DNA of 57,348 bases from Bacteroidota bacterium. GTDB lineage: Bacteria > Bacteroidota > Rhodothermia > Rhodothermales > JANQRZ01. The translations under genes and the position numbers were made by a program. Below, in pieces: positions 24,800 through 34,966 of the stretch. The notes below the pieces were generated by a model. That model saw only the letters and a program-made list of their open reading frames with translations, was not told the origin of the DNA and ran no database searches. The stretch is from NCBI GenBank assembly GCA_038746285.1, contig JBCDKT010000023.1, positions 1 to 57,348 of the forward strand, given 5' to 3'. Position 1 is the first letter of the stretch; each line of letters starts with the position of its first letter.

Positions 24800-25191
24800 C
24801 AAGCGGCCACGTTGTGCTGGATCACCGCGAGCATCTGGCGGACGGCGCGCAGCCCCGGCTCGGTGTCGGCGTGGCGGAGCGGCGTCTCGCCGCCGAGGAG
24901 CGTCTTGGGAGTGGTAAGCCACTCTTTCGCCTCGGCGGCATGCCCGTCGAAGGCTTCGACTGTGTCCGCCGCGAGGCGTTCGAGCCGGACGAGGCGGTCG
25001 CTCTCGGCCTGGGTCAGGCGTCCGTCGGACTGGCGGCGGGCCAGGGTGCGCTCGCTGATGAGCAGCAGCCCGGCCGCCTCGGCGAGCGTCAGGCCGAGCG
25101 CCGCGACGAGGCGCGTCAGGCTGCGGTACGGCAACCCGCGCCGGACGGCGGACGGGTTGTACCGGACGTCGGTCGGGAGATTCGAGGGCAT
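24799..25191 (-). CDS. Xre/MbcA/ParS-type antitoxin (DUF2384) of the RES pair
   Basis: Antitoxin of 130 residues that should bind the RES toxin and repress its own promoter. An N-terminal helix-turn-helix-like segment (LPYRSLTRLVAALGLTLAEAAGLLLISERTLARRQSDGRLTQAESDRLVRL, described here in parts) contains the ISERTLARR recognition helix and G-x-L-x-x-x-E-S-D-R element of the Xre-like antitoxins. The C-terminal toxin-binding part has EAKEWLTTPKTLLGGETPLRHADTEPGLRAV, where the W-L..P...L.G..PL...DT..G...V pattern is diagnostic of DUF2384. It lies directly upstream of the toxin with a one-base overlap, the usual order in RES-Xre modules. Confidence 0.9.
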   Translation of the reverse strand: MPSNLPTDVRYNPSAVRRGLPYRSLTRLVAALGLTLAEAAGLLLISERTLARRQSDGRLTQAESDRLVRLERLAADTVEAFDGHAAEAKEWLTTPKTLLGGETPLRHADTEPGLRAVRQMLAVIQHNVAA

Positions 25192-25281
25192 GGAAGCGGC
25201 AAGCTAGTAACGCCCCCTGCTACTGTCATATGGCAGGCAAGTTTCAGCACATGGCAGCACACTGCCGACCGCCTGCTTGCG

Positions 25282-25746
25282 TCACAGCCGCTGCTCTGCG
25301 GTTGGCCGCCGCCGCACCGTGCCGCCGACCACGAGCGCGGCGGCGATGATGACGAGGTTCTTGACGATGTACTGCCCCTCCAGCGTCAGCCCGAACGGGA
25401 ACGCCGTGAAGCAGACCTCGGGGAGCAGCACGAGCGGCAGGAATGTCCCTGGCATCTGGAGCGCGAGCAGGAAGATCGCTACGCGGATGAACGGCCGGAC
25501 GATCAGGAAGAGGCCGATCAGCACCTCCCACACGCCGAGGACCGGGAAGAACCAGCCGGGGTCGAAAAAATAGACCGTGTTCTTGACCAACTCCTCGGCC
25601 GGGCTCATCCCCGGAAACAACTTGAGCGCGCCAAACCAGATGAACACGATCCCGACGGTCCACCGAAGGGCAACGACGCCGTAGCGTTGCATGAACTGAG
25701 CGATGCGGGCGTCGAGGACGTCGAACTGCGAGAGGAAAGGCAGCAT
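25282..25746 (-). CDS. DoxX-like membrane protein
   Basis: A 154-residue inner-membrane protein with four helices at about residues 22-40 ([22 protein letters not shown]), 62-85 ([22 protein letters not shown]), 87-105 and 122-142 ([19 protein letters not shown]). The RxxxGxxFxxxGxxKL signature in helix 1 and the G-W/V-E-x-x-x-G segment in helix 2 are those of the DoxX/YkgB-like superfamily, whose members associate with quinone or redox reactions or are uncharacterised. The start is ATG 25746 ([23 protein letters not shown]); earlier in-frame codons have unlikely composition. No operon partner; divergent from the next gene. Confidence 0.72.
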   Translation of the reverse strand: MLPFLSQFDVLDARIAQFMQRYGVVALRWTVGIVFIWFGALKLFPGMSPAEELVKNTVYFFDPGWFFPVLGVWEVLIGLFLIVRPFIRVAIFLLALQMPGTFLPLVLLPEVCFTAFPFGLTLEGQYIVKNLVIIAAALVVGGTVRRRPTAEQRL

Positions 25747-25824
25747 GGTACCAGGGGCAACGGTCTGAGAGAAGCCAGCGTGTGCTTGAACGAGCCGTCC
25801 CCTGCGGCGTTGCCGGGTGCCCAC

Positions 25825-25853
25825 TTGAGTGGCTGCTTTGCACGCTATCTTCC
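25825..25853 (+). promoter_or_regulatory. Candidate promoter before the 25.9-kb membrane protein
   Basis: TTG (25825-25827), 18-base spacer, TATCTTCC (25846-25853), similar to the elements at 5810-5840 and 28654-28687. If real, the transcript starts near 25860, excluding the ATG at 25829 as translation start and favouring GTG 25880. Confidence 0.35.
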
Positions 25854-25879
25854 CGGCGTCACCCTCTCTCCTTCACGTC

Positions 25880-26442
25880 GTGCGGCTGGCCCTCCTTCTT
25901 CTCCTGCTCGGCACGGCTGCGGCGGACGCGCAGCCGGCGGTGGTCCCGGACTCGCTGCGCAGCGCCGAGGTCCCACGAAAGGGCTACGCACAGGCCTACA
26001 CCTACGCGCTCACCGGCACGGTCGTGCCCGTCCTCGCTGGCTCGGCCCTCGCAGACGGCGAGGGTGGTCTCTCGGCGCTCGGCGGGATTGTGATGGCGGG
26101 CGGGCTGCTCGTGGGTCCATCGGCGGGACGGATTTATGCAGGCGACGCCAGCGCCATCGTCACCATCGGGCTGCGGACGGCCGGCTTTCTCTCGTTTGGT
26201 GCCGGGCTGGGCTACCTGCTCGGCGGGACCTGCGCCGGGTCGGAGTGCACCTCCTACAACGACACCCTCGGCGGTGCCCTCGTGATCGGCGGTTCTGCCG
26301 CCATCAGTAGCAGCCTGCTCCTCGACCTCTTCCTGACGCGCCGCGCCGTCCGCACCCACAACGCGCGGGCCGTGCGCCTCCTGGTCACCCCCGGTTTCGA
26401 CGTGCGCTCGGGCACGCCGCGGCTGAGCTTGCGGGTGGCTTT

Positions 26443-26446
<4 letters not shown>
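25880..26446 (+). CDS. Exported or membrane protein of unknown function
   Basis: With the GTG start at 25880 the product has 188 residues: [18 protein letters not shown] is a clean signal peptide, followed by [41 protein letters not shown] and Gly/Ala-rich hydrophobic segments at about residues 55-85 ([25 protein letters not shown]), 92-115 ([23 protein letters not shown]) and 130-150. Two cysteines in [12 protein letters not shown] could form a disulfide. The C-terminus is basic ([13 protein letters not shown]) and ends in beta-like SLRVAF, an outer-membrane-style terminus. I do not recognise the family. An ATG at 25829 would add 17 residues but lies before the proposed promoter. Its stop codon overlaps that of the convergent mutase gene in a shared CTAG. 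Confidence 0.6.
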
Positions 26447-28032
<1,586 letters not shown>

Positions 28033-28063
28033 AATCGTATTGGGCAGGAGGAGAGGACGCGTG

Positions 28064-28651
28064 CTACGCCGGACCGGCGTGCGAGCGTTCCCAGTCGGCG
28101 CGGAGCAGCCCGTAGAGGAGGCTGTCGCACCATTCGTTGTAGAGGTACCACCGCTGCCGGAGCAGCCCCTCGCGCCGGAACCCGAGCCGCCGGAGCAAGC
28201 GCTCGGAGCCACCGTTGCGCGGGTCCAGCTCGGCTTCGATCCGGTGCAGGTCCATCCGCCCGAACCCGAAGCCGAGCACAGCGCGGACGGCCTCCGAGGC
28301 GTAGCCCGTCCCCCACTGCGCGGGGGCCAGCACGAACCCGACCTCGGCGTGGCGGTTGGTCCGGTCCCACGCCGTCAGCGTGACGGTCCCGATCAGCTGG
28401 TCAGGGTCGGGTTCGGTGATGGCCCACTGGAAGAGGACGCGCTCGGCGAAGCCGGTGTCGATCTCGGCGAGATAGCGCTGAGCGGCCCCGAGGTCTTCGA
28501 GCGGCTCGTGGCTCCAGTAGCGCATCGCCCGGATGTCGCCGAAGATAGCGAGCACGGCCTCGGCGTCAGCCGGGCGCGGGTGGCGGAGCCGGAGGCGCTC
28601 CGTGTCGAGCGTGGGTAGTACATCCCCGAAGAGGTCGGGCGTGGTTTCCAT
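28064..28651 (-). CDS. GNAT-family N-acetyltransferase, RimJ/RimL-like
   Basis: Acetyl-CoA-dependent acetyltransferase of 195 residues. It starts [25 protein letters not shown], the standard RimJ-type opening (T-x-R-L-x-L-R-x-x-x-x-x-D). [67 protein letters not shown] (acetyl-CoA-binding Q/R-x-x-G-x-G/A loop as QWGTGYA), [34 protein letters not shown] and a closing strand follow. Targets of the class include protein N-termini and small amines; this one is unassigned. It lies 31 bases upstream of the mutase start on the same strand and may share its transcript. Start ATG 28651. Confidence 0.88.
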   Translation of the reverse strand: METTPDLFGDVLPTLDTERLRLRHPRPADAEAVLAIFGDIRAMRYWSHEPLEDLGAAQRYLAEIDTGFAERVLFQWAITEPDPDQLIGTVTLTAWDRTNRHAEVGFVLAPAQWGTGYASEAVRAVLGFGFGRMDLHRIEAELDPRNGGSERLLRRLGFRREGLLRQRWYLYNEWCDSLLYGLLRADWERSHAGPA

Positions 28652-28653
28652 GC

Positions 28654-28687
28654 TTGCAAAATAGGTGAAGCCGAGCGTTTATCTTCG
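28654..28687 (+). promoter_or_regulatory. Candidate promoter for the MarC-family gene
   Basis: TTG (28654-28656), 23-base spacer, TATCTTCG (28680-28687), 24 bases before the GTG start at 28712. The spacer is longer than the 19-21 usual for Bacteroidota; weak. Confidence 0.25.
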
Positions 28688-28711
28688 CGCCTCTCCCCTA
28701 ACCCGAACGCC

Positions 28712-29311
28712 GTGTTCGAGCCTGGAACCTCCGCCCTCGCTGCGGCCATCGTCCTGTTCTTCGTGATGGACCCGCTGGGGAACGCTCCGCTGTTCCTCTC
28801 CCTGCTGAAAGACCTCGGTCCAAAGCGCCGGCGGTTCATCATCGTGCGCGAGCTGCTGATCGCCCTCGCGATCCTGCTGACGTTCTTGTTTTTTGGTCAG
28901 GGCCTGCTGAACCTCCTCGCGCTGGAGCAGGAGTCGGTCACGATTGCGGGCGGGATCGTGCTGATGATCATCGGGCTGCGCATGATCTTCCCGACCGAGG
29001 AGGGCGTGATGGGCGACACCGGCGGCGGCGAGCCGTTCATTGTGCCGCTCGCGGTTCCGCTCGTCGCGGGGCCGTCGGCGCTCGCGACGCTGATCCTGAT
29101 GGTCCGCAGCGAGCCGGGGGCGATGGGCAAGTGGACGCTCGCCTTGCTCATGGCGTGGGGCGCGTCGGCGGCGGTACTCTCGGCGGCCCCGCTGCTCTAC
29201 CGCCTCCTCAAGCAGCGGGGGCTGTCGGCGCTGGAGCGGCTGATGGGGATGCTGCTGATTATGATCGCCGTGCAGATGCTCGTCAACGGCTTCCAGGCGG
29301 CCTTCGGCTGA
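28712..29311 (+). CDS. MarC-family integral membrane protein
   Basis: A 199-residue inner-membrane protein with six predicted helices (about residues 8-26, 44-62, 68-88, 108-128, 140-158, 175-195). Family marks are AAIVLFFVMDPLGNAPLFLSLLKD near the N-terminus, the repeated FFGQGLLNLLALEQESVTIAGGIVLMIIGLRMIF, the central polar loop, and FIVPLAVPLVAGPSALATLILM, the P-L-A-x-P-x-x-x-G-P signature of MarC. The end reads LERLMGMLLIMIAVQMLVNGF. MarC proteins were once linked with multiple antibiotic resistance but this was withdrawn; their function is unknown. Start is GTG 28712; convergent with the next gene. Confidence 0.92.
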   Translation: MFEPGTSALAAAIVLFFVMDPLGNAPLFLSLLKDLGPKRRRFIIVRELLIALAILLTFLFFGQGLLNLLALEQESVTIAGGIVLMIIGLRMIFPTEEGVMGDTGGGEPFIVPLAVPLVAGPSALATLILMVRSEPGAMGKWTLALLMAWGASAAVLSAAPLLYRLLKQRGLSALERLMGMLLIMIAVQMLVNGFQAAFG

Positions 29312-29330
29312 CAGCAGCGGCGCGCGGAGC

Positions 29331-29651
29331 TCACGCGCGGAGCTGGCTTTTCCCGCGCCATGCGAGGCTCCGCTGGTTCATCGTGCGCAAGAGCGGCGCG
29401 CCCTCGGCCGCGATCTCCTCGGCGAGGTCGACCGCGCGGCGAAGCTGCTCGCCGGTGAGGTGGCGGCAGGCCGGGCGGGCCTCGACGTGGTCGTACCACC
29501 GCCCGCCGAAGACGTGGTCGAGCACGATCCGCATGAAGCAGTGGTCATAGCGGACGGGCCAGTCGCCCGCCTCGGCGGCCTGGGCGGGGAGCACCTCGCG
29601 CGTGAGGTGGAGGTAGCGCGCCCGGAGCGCGTCGAGGTCAGCGGTGCTCAT
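29331..29651 (-). CDS. Small protein coupled to the photolyase gene
   Basis: A 106-residue probably soluble protein with no signal peptide: MSTADLDALRARYLHLTREVLPAQAAEAGDWPVRYDHCFMRIVLDHVFGG and so on (quoted in pieces). The WPVRYDHCFMRIVLDHVFGGRWYDHV segment, rich in His, Arg and aromatic residues, and the end TMNQRSLAWRGKSQLRA look conserved in character; I recall similar small proteins in other Bacteroidota but no assigned function. The ATG overlaps the TGA of the photolyase/cryptochrome gene in the sequence ATGA, so translation is coupled and a joint role (DNA repair or light response) is a fair inference. Helical content is high and a helical bundle is likely. Confidence 0.7.
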   Translation of the reverse strand: MSTADLDALRARYLHLTREVLPAQAAEAGDWPVRYDHCFMRIVLDHVFGGRWYDHVEARPACRHLTGEQLRRAVDLAEEIAAEGAPLLRTMNQRSLAWRGKSQLRA

Positions 29652-31219
29652 GCGGCGGCGAGTTCGCGGTCGAGCTTGTCGAAGAAGGCCTGGGCGTGGC
29701 GCTCGTGGCGCTCGCGCGTCTCGGCCTTCATCCGCCCGGCTTGGCTCACGATCATCGCCCAGCGCGGGTTGCCGCGCAGGCGCTCGGCGTAGTCGAAGAT
29801 GAACTGCCAGAAGAGCCCGTCCCAGGTGTCGCACCACGGCCCGCGCTCGTAGTGGCTCATCTTGAGGATATAGTTGGAGCCGCTGAAGTAGGGCTTCGTC
29901 AGGATCACCTCGCCCGCCGCATGCTGGCTCATCCCGTACGTGTTCGGGACCATCACCCAGTCGTAGGCGTCGATGAACAGCTCCATGAACCAGCGGTAGA
30001 CGGCGTCCGGGTGGATGCGGCTCAGGAAGAGCACCCCGCCGAGCACCATCAGCCGCTCGATGTGGTGGGCGTAGGCGAGGTCGAGGCAGCGGCGGATGGC
30101 GTCGTCGACGGGTGGGAGGCCGGTCGTGCCGTCATAGAACGAGGGCGGGAGGTCGCGCTCGAACCCCCACTCGTTGCCGGTGCGGAGCTCGACCCCGCGC
30201 AGGTCGTAGGCCGCCCGGATGTACTCGCGCCAGCCGATCACCTGGCGGAGGAACCCTTCGAGCGACTGGAGCGGGACGGCGTGCTCGGCGGCAAAATCGA
30301 GCGTCCGGTCGACGACCTCGCGCGCGGTGAGAAGCCCGGTGTTGAGCGCGGGCGTGAGGACGGCGTGGTAGAGGTACGGCCGCCCCGGCTCGAAGGCGTC
30401 CTCGAACGGTCCGAACGCGGCGAGGCGGTGGTGCAGGAAGTGGTCGAGCCAGCGCCCGGCCTCGGCGTGACTCGTCGGGTAGCAGAACTGCTCGGTCGAC
30501 CCGTAGTGGTCGCCGAAGTGCTCCTCGACGTAGGCCCGCGCCTCGCGCACGTAGTCGTCCTCCTTGACCTCTGGCAGCGGCGGCACCTCCGACAGCGCTT
30601 CTTCGGTGATCGGCTTGCGGTTCTTCTCGTCGAAGCTCCACTGCCCGCCCGCCGGCTCGCCGTCACCGTCCACGAGCACGCCCAGCCGCCGGCGCTGCTC
30701 TTTGTAGAACGACGCCATCACCCAGCGCTTCCGGCCCTCGAAGAAGCCCGCGTTTTCCCCTCGCGTGTTGAGCCACATCGGCGAGGGCACGACCTCCTGC
30801 TCGACCCCGAGCCGCTCGCACGCCGCGTCCAACCTCTTCTGGAGCGTAAAGTCGTGCGGGTCGGCGTAGCGCAGCGTCTCGACCCCGTCCTCCGCGAGGC
30901 GCTCGACCACGTCCTCGACGCGCTCGTGGTCGGGGAAGGCCTCGTAGCGGACGGCGTGGCCGCGCTCGGCGAGCCGGTCGGCGTAGCGCCGCATCGAGGC
31001 GCGGTGCAGGAGGAGGCGCTGCTTGTGGTAGCGCGCCGGGTACTGCGGGTCGCGGAAGAACAGGCTGTCCTCGACGAGCACGGCCGCGCCGCCCTCGGGA
31101 AGCGCGGGGTGGTCGCCGAAGAGTTGGTGCGGGAAGACAAGCGTAGCGGTGGCGTCCACGGTGGGGATCGGTGTGTGGGTGTACGGGAGGATGAGGGTGT
31201 GAGAGCGGCTTCGATTCAT
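29648..31219 (-). CDS. Cryptochrome/photolyase-related flavoprotein (COG3046-like) without Fe-S cysteines
   Basis: A 523-residue photolyase-like protein. The N-terminal alpha/beta antenna domain (about residues 25-180) starts ATLVFPHQLFGDHPAL and includes EDSLFFRDPQYPARYHKQRLLLHRASMRRY, a hallmark of the prokaryotic PhrB/FeS-BCP group. The FAD-binding helical domain includes TEQFCYPTSHAEAGRWLDHFL, LTPALNTGLLTAREVV, GFLRQVIGWREYIRAAYDL, AYAHHIERLMVLGGVLFLSRIHPDAVYRWFMELFIDAYDWVMVPNTYGMSQHA (in parts) and KMSHYERGPWCDTWDGLFWQFI. The FeS-BCP group uses four Cys, two of them in a YCxxC pair at the KMSxY position; here that position reads KMSHYERG, so the [4Fe-4S] cluster is probably lost. It may repair (6-4) photoproducts or act as a photoreceptor. 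Start ATG 31219, or GTG 31159. Confidence 0.85.
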   Translation of the reverse strand: MNRSRSHTLILPYTHTPIPTVDATATLVFPHQLFGDHPALPEGGAAVLVEDSLFFRDPQYPARYHKQRLLLHRASMRRYADRLAERGHAVRYEAFPDHERVEDVVERLAEDGVETLRYADPHDFTLQKRLDAACERLGVEQEVVPSPMWLNTRGENAGFFEGRKRWVMASFYKEQRRRLGVLVDGDGEPAGGQWSFDEKNRKPITEEALSEVPPLPEVKEDDYVREARAYVEEHFGDHYGSTEQFCYPTSHAEAGRWLDHFLHHRLAAFGPFEDAFEPGRPYLYHAVLTPALNTGLLTAREVVDRTLDFAAEHAVPLQSLEGFLRQVIGWREYIRAAYDLRGVELRTGNEWGFERDLPPSFYDGTTGLPPVDDAIRRCLDLAYAHHIERLMVLGGVLFLSRIHPDAVYRWFMELFIDAYDWVMVPNTYGMSQHAAGEVILTKPYFSGSNYILKMSHYERGPWCDTWDGLFWQFIFDYAERLRGNPRWAMIVSQAGRMKAETRERHERHAQAFFDKLDRELAAA

Positions 31220-31259
31220 GCGGGGCAACACCCCCCAACCTCCCACGCGCCCGACCACC

Positions 31260-32027
31260 CTACTCGCGCTGCTGGTAACGTTCCAGGGTGAACTGCTCGC
31301 CGAGGTAGCGGCGGCGCACCTCCTCGTCTTCTGCCAGTTCTTCTGCTGTGCCGTGCTTGAAGATGTGGCCCTCGTAGAGGAGGTACGCCCGGTCGGTGAT
31401 GGCGAGCGTCTCGTGGACGTTGTGGTCCGTGATGAGGACGCCGATCCCGCGGCCCTGAAGTCCAGCCACAACGTGCTGGATGTCCTCGACCGCAATCGGG
31501 TCGATGCCGGCGAAGGGTTCGTCGAGGAGGATGAACTTGGGGCGGGTGGCGAGGGCACGGGCGATCTCGGTGCGCCGCCGCTCGCCGCCGGAGAGGACGT
31601 AGCCCTTCGAGTCGCGCACGCGGTGGAGCCCGAACTCGCCCATGAGTTCGTCGACCCGGGCCGCGCGCGCCTCCTTCGAGATGGGCTGGAATTCGAGGAC
31701 GGCGTGGAGGTTCTCCTCGACCGTGAGGTTGCGGAAGACGCTCTCCTCCTGGGCGAGGTACCCGATCCCGCGCCGGGCGCGGCGGTACATCGGCAGCCGC
31801 GTGATGTCTTCGCCCCCGAGCCAGACCTGCCCCCCGTCCGGCCGCACCATCCCGACGACCATGTAGAACGTCGTCGTCTTCCCCGCCCCGTTCGGCCCGA
31901 GGAGGCCGACGACCTCGCCCTGCCTCACCTCGAGGGCCACGCCGTCGACGACGGTGCGCTTGCGGTAGCGCTTGGTGAGGCCCTCGGCGCGGAGGACGAG
32001 CGACGGTTCGGTTCGGGGTGCTTCCAC
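31260..32027 (-). CDS. lptB: LPS export ABC transporter ATP-binding protein
   Basis: ATPase that powers extraction of lipopolysaccharide from the inner membrane by LptFG. The 255-residue sequence has Walker [19 protein letters not shown], the Q-loop region ([23 protein letters not shown]), ABC signature [15 protein letters not shown], Walker [14 protein letters not shown] and the switch histidine in VLITDHNV. The segment [31 protein letters not shown] and the [13 protein letters not shown] wording are characteristic of LptB rather than branched-chain amino-acid ATPases. It follows lptC and lptA on the same strand. LptF and LptG are not in the window. Confidence 0.95.
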   Translation of the reverse strand: MEAPRTEPSLVLRAEGLTKRYRKRTVVDGVALEVRQGEVVGLLGPNGAGKTTTFYMVVGMVRPDGGQVWLGGEDITRLPMYRRARRGIGYLAQEESVFRNLTVEENLHAVLEFQPISKEARAARVDELMGEFGLHRVRDSKGYVLSGGERRRTEIARALATRPKFILLDEPFAGIDPIAVEDIQHVVAGLQGRGIGVLITDHNVHETLAITDRAYLLYEGHIFKHGTAEELAEDEEVRRRYLGEQFTLERYQQRE

Positions 32028-32065
32028 GGTGCTTGGTCGGGTTGGCAGGCAGAGTCTACGCGCGG

Positions 32066-34024
32066 CTAGCGGTCCGGTGCCTCGTCCTCACTCGGAACGA
32101 TCTCGCGGAGCGGTTCCGCCGGCAGGACGATGGGCTCCGGGGCCTCGGCCGGTTCGGCGGGCGGGTCGGGGCGGGCGCGGTTGCGCTCCAGCGGGTTGTC
32201 GGCCAGGAGCGAGGCGCGGGTGGGGCGGCGCTCGGGCGCGTAGCGGAAGCCGTCGAGGCGCAGCGGGCTTGGGACGAGGCCCGCGTCGTAGTAGGTCCCC
32301 TCGATGCCGCGCGTGCCCTGCACCCGGCGGAGCGCGTCGCCGTCGAAGCGGAAGGCGAGGCTGTCGGCCGAGAGGCGGACGGCTCCTTCGAGCGCGCCCG
32401 CGCTGTCGGCCCGGAAGAAGGCCGACTCGGCGTTGGGCCAGACGTGCATCCAGCGGAGGCTGTCTTGGGCGAAGAGCGCGAGCATCTGGCGCCCGCGCAT
32501 CTGGTTGACGCGGCCGAGGAGGCTGTCGGGCCGCGCCGCGAACGCCCGCCCGAGGACGCGGACCGAGTCCACGGCTTCGCTCCGCGCCGTGACGCGGATC
32601 GAGTCGCCGGAGACCTCGGTGACGAGCGTCGAGCCGCGCGCGTTCATCCACCCGACGGGGTCGCGGAAGAGCCAGACCTCGTCGTCCGTCGGCCCGGCCG
32701 CCGGGTCAGTCGCGGCAGAGCCAGTCGCCAGCGAGTCGGTAGGCGTCGAATCGGTCGCTAGCGAATCGGTCGCTGGTGAGCCCGCCGCGGCCGAGTCCGC
32801 CTCGAACTCGACGCGGTTGAAAACGGCCGAGTCGCCGACGGCGGCGAGCGAGGGGCCGTAGAGCCGCACGCTGCGCCGGGCGACGAGGCGCTGGAACGTC
32901 GCGCCCGGCGGCGGCGGGCGGCCCCCGACCGAGTCGGGCTGCGAGGCTTCGAGGATGTCGGCGCGGACGAGGAGCGTGTCGATTCCGGCCGAGTCGGCCT
33001 GGAGGCGCACCAGGAGGGGGTCGATCTCGACGCGGCTGAAGCGGGCGCGCTCGTCGTGGAACGCCTGCTCGCCGAAGAGGAGCGTCCGGCGCGTCGTGTC
33101 GGGCTCGGCGTCCTCGTCGTCCCTGCGCCCGCCGAAGCGCTCGACGAGCACGTCGCCGCGCGCCACCGAGACCTCGGGGGTGCGGAAGTGCGTGAGCGAG
33201 TCGGCCTCGACGCGGGTGCTCTGCCTGTGCCGGAGGCGAACGTTGCCCGAGAAGTCGGCGCGCTTGTCCTCGGTGCCGTAGCGGCCCCGCTCGCTCGTGA
33301 GCACGCTGAGGCTGTCCACGAGGCGGACGTTGTCGCGGAAGAAGGCCTCTTTTGTGCCGGAGAGGTAGCGCCCGCGCTCGCTCGTCAGGACGGCCGAACC
33401 GTCGCGCTCGACGAGGCGCACGGGCTCGTCGAACTCGGCCCGGCCCTCGGAGCGGAAGTGCGTGACGGAGTTCGAGAACAGTTCGGCCTCGTCGTCAGCC
33501 AGGCGCACGTCGCCCTCGGCACGGCCGACGCGGGTGCGGCTGCCGTAGGTCACCGTCCGCGCGTTCAGCGTGTCGACGCCGTCGGCGATCTCGACGGCTC
33601 CCTCGAAGAGGATCTCCTCGCGGTCGAGGAACTGGGTCGCCTGCCTTGCCCGGAGGTCAGTGGAGTCCTGAATAAGATGCACATTCCCAATGAGGGTGCG
33701 GACCCGCTCGCCGTCCACGACGGTCCCGGACACCGAGTCGGCGTTGACGATCGTGACGATGCGGACTTCCGCGTCGGGCACGCCCGGCGTCTCCGCGCCG
33801 AGCGTGTCGGGGGAGGGCCAGCTCTCCCAGACCGGGTCGCCGAGTGTCTGCACCGAGTCGGCGCGCACCGAGTCGGCGCGCACGGAGTCGGCGCGCACGG
33901 AGTCGGCTTCCTGCGCCTGCGCCGGGCGGGCGGCCATCGCCCCGAGCAGTCCTGCGAGGACGCAGGCGGCGAACCACAGAGCACGCCTTCGCTCTTCCCC
34001 TCTTCCGCTTGTCTGCTCGTCCAC
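32066..34024 (-). CDS. lptA: OstA-like LPS-transport protein (LptA-type), very large
   Basis: Periplasmic bridge protein for lipopolysaccharide, here 652 residues against about 185 in E. coli LptA. GTG 34024 begins two bases after the lptC stop; a signal peptide follows ([24 protein letters not shown]). The mature start is a minisatellite, ADSVR repeated about four times. Then come OstA-type beta strands typical of the LptA jellyroll: [90 protein letters not shown] and so on, through roughly residue 300. The rest is less conserved, with a Pro/Asp/Ser/Thr-rich low-complexity stretch ([13 protein letters not shown]) and a Pro/Glu-rich C-terminus. Bacteroidota encode such long OstA-like proteins. 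It could span more of the periplasm alone than short LptA. Confidence 0.82.
   Translation of the reverse strand: MDEQTSGRGEERRRALWFAACVLAGLLGAMAARPAQAQEADSVRADSVRADSVRADSVQTLGDPVWESWPSPDTLGAETPGVPDAEVRIVTIVNADSVSGTVVDGERVRTLIGNVHLIQDSTDLRARQATQFLDREEILFEGAVEIADGVDTLNARTVTYGSRTRVGRAEGDVRLADDEAELFSNSVTHFRSEGRAEFDEPVRLVERDGSAVLTSERGRYLSGTKEAFFRDNVRLVDSLSVLTSERGRYGTEDKRADFSGNVRLRHRQSTRVEADSLTHFRTPEVSVARGDVLVERFGGRRDDEDAEPDTTRRTLLFGEQAFHDERARFSRVEIDPLLVRLQADSAGIDTLLVRADILEASQPDSVGGRPPPPGATFQRLVARRSVRLYGPSLAAVGDSAVFNRVEFEADSAAAGSPATDSLATDSTPTDSLATGSAATDPAAGPTDDEVWLFRDPVGWMNARGSTLVTEVSGDSIRVTARSEAVDSVRVLGRAFAARPDSLLGRVNQMRGRQMLALFAQDSLRWMHVWPNAESAFFRADSAGALEGAVRLSADSLAFRFDGDALRRVQGTRGIEGTYYDAGLVPSPLRLDGFRYAPERRPTRASLLADNPLERNRARPDPPAEPAEAPEPIVLPAEPLREIVPSEDEAPDR
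33840..33914 (-). repeat. 15-bp minisatellite coding ADSVR in lptA
   Basis: Three perfect or one-base-different copies of GAGTCGGCGCGCACC (33855-33869, 33870-33884, 33885-33899) with degenerate copies on each side. Units are multiples of three, so copy-number change would keep the frame and only change the length of the mature N-terminus. Confidence 0.8.
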
Positions 34025-34026
34025 GC

Positions 34027-34596
34027 CTACTCCTCCACCTTCACCTGCCCCGTGATGCGAGCCAGCGTGTAGGTCTCCATGTCCTCGTCCGAGACGAGCC
34101 GGTAGCCCTGAAGGTCCTCGTCGGGCGTCGTGATCTGCACGAAGCCGTCGGTCTGAAGGCTGCGCCCGGCCTCGTCCCAGGTCAGTTCCTCGCTGCGGAG
34201 CGTCTTGCCCGACTCGGTCCGCACGACGACGCGCCCCTCGGCGATGAAGCGGCGCTCCTCGTCGAAATAGAGGAGCCGGTCGGACCGGACCGTCGAAGTG
34301 AGGACACCGTCGTCGTCGAAGACCCTGACCGTGACGCGGGTCGTGTCCTCGGGCGCGGCCGGGCCGAACCGGGCGAAGGTGCTGTCGGCGCGCTCGAAGC
34401 GGGCGAGGTAGGCGGCCCGGACGAGGGCGCGCGGCCGCTCCCCCGTCGAGAGCGCCAGCGTCACGTCCCACGTCTCCTGCGCCGGCTGCTCGTCAAGGAG
34501 GGCACCGGACAGAATCGTGTCGGCGCGCCGGGTGCACCCCGTGAGCAGCGTCGCAGCAGCGAGCGTGAGGAGCGGGACGCGAACGGGAAAGCGCAC
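34027..34596 (-). CDS. lptC: LptC-like LPS export lipoprotein
   Basis: A 189-residue envelope protein that in other bacteria hands lipopolysaccharide from LptB2FG to LptA. MRFPVRVPLLTLAAATLLTGC is a lipoprotein signal (lipobox LTGC, Cys21), unlike E. coli LptC, which has an uncleaved membrane helix; lipoprotein forms are usual in Bacteroidota. The C-terminal half shows the OstA-like pattern: VRVFDDDGVLTSTVRSDRLLYFDEERRFIAEGRVVVRTESGKTLRSEELTWDEAGRSLQTDGFVQI, quoted in sections, with DGxxxxxxxSDxLxYFxExxxFxAxGxVVVRxxxGxxLxSEELxWDxxxxxLxTD, the LptC signature. lptA starts two bases after its stop codon; lptB follows. First gene of the cluster. Confidence 0.88.
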   Translation of the reverse strand: MRFPVRVPLLTLAAATLLTGCTRRADTILSGALLDEQPAQETWDVTLALSTGERPRALVRAAYLARFERADSTFARFGPAAPEDTTRVTVRVFDDDGVLTSTVRSDRLLYFDEERRFIAEGRVVVRTESGKTLRSEELTWDEAGRSLQTDGFVQITTPDEDLQGYRLVSDEDMETYTLARITGQVKVEE

Positions 34597-34966
34597 AGGC
34601 GGGGGACACGGGCAGCGAAACGGGGCCGGAGGGAAAATACGCTGTGGCCCTCCGGCAACTCTTTCCGAACGTTTCGAAAGGAACGAATCGTGTTACGAGG
34701 ATACCCTGGCGCACGCGCCCTGCCTGGACGCCTGCGCCGCCCGCCGCACTGCTGGGGCCACGCCTCTGTTATTCCGGCCTACCGGGTGCATGGCACTCCG
34801 CGCAGCCCCCGGTACCGCGCCTTTGCCGACCTATTTTGTCGCCCGCGTGCAACGCGCCTGTCGCCTCATCCTCCTGTCTGGTACGATATTAGACGGCGAC
34901 CTCGCGCGCACCGTGCCACTGCTCGGCTCGCCACCCTACCCCCGTGTCCCACCCTCCGCATTCCCC
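34597..34966. other. Intergenic region between divergent lptC and the STAS gene
   Basis: 370 bases with no convincing gene. A short imperfect dyad TTTCCGAA/TTTCGAAA lies near 34666-34682. The reading frame open across it has no protein-like composition before the STAS start at 34967. Promoters for both flanking operons are expected here; an AT-richer patch around 34835-34845 and 34880-34890 is the likeliest place but no element can be fixed. Confidence 0.4.
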
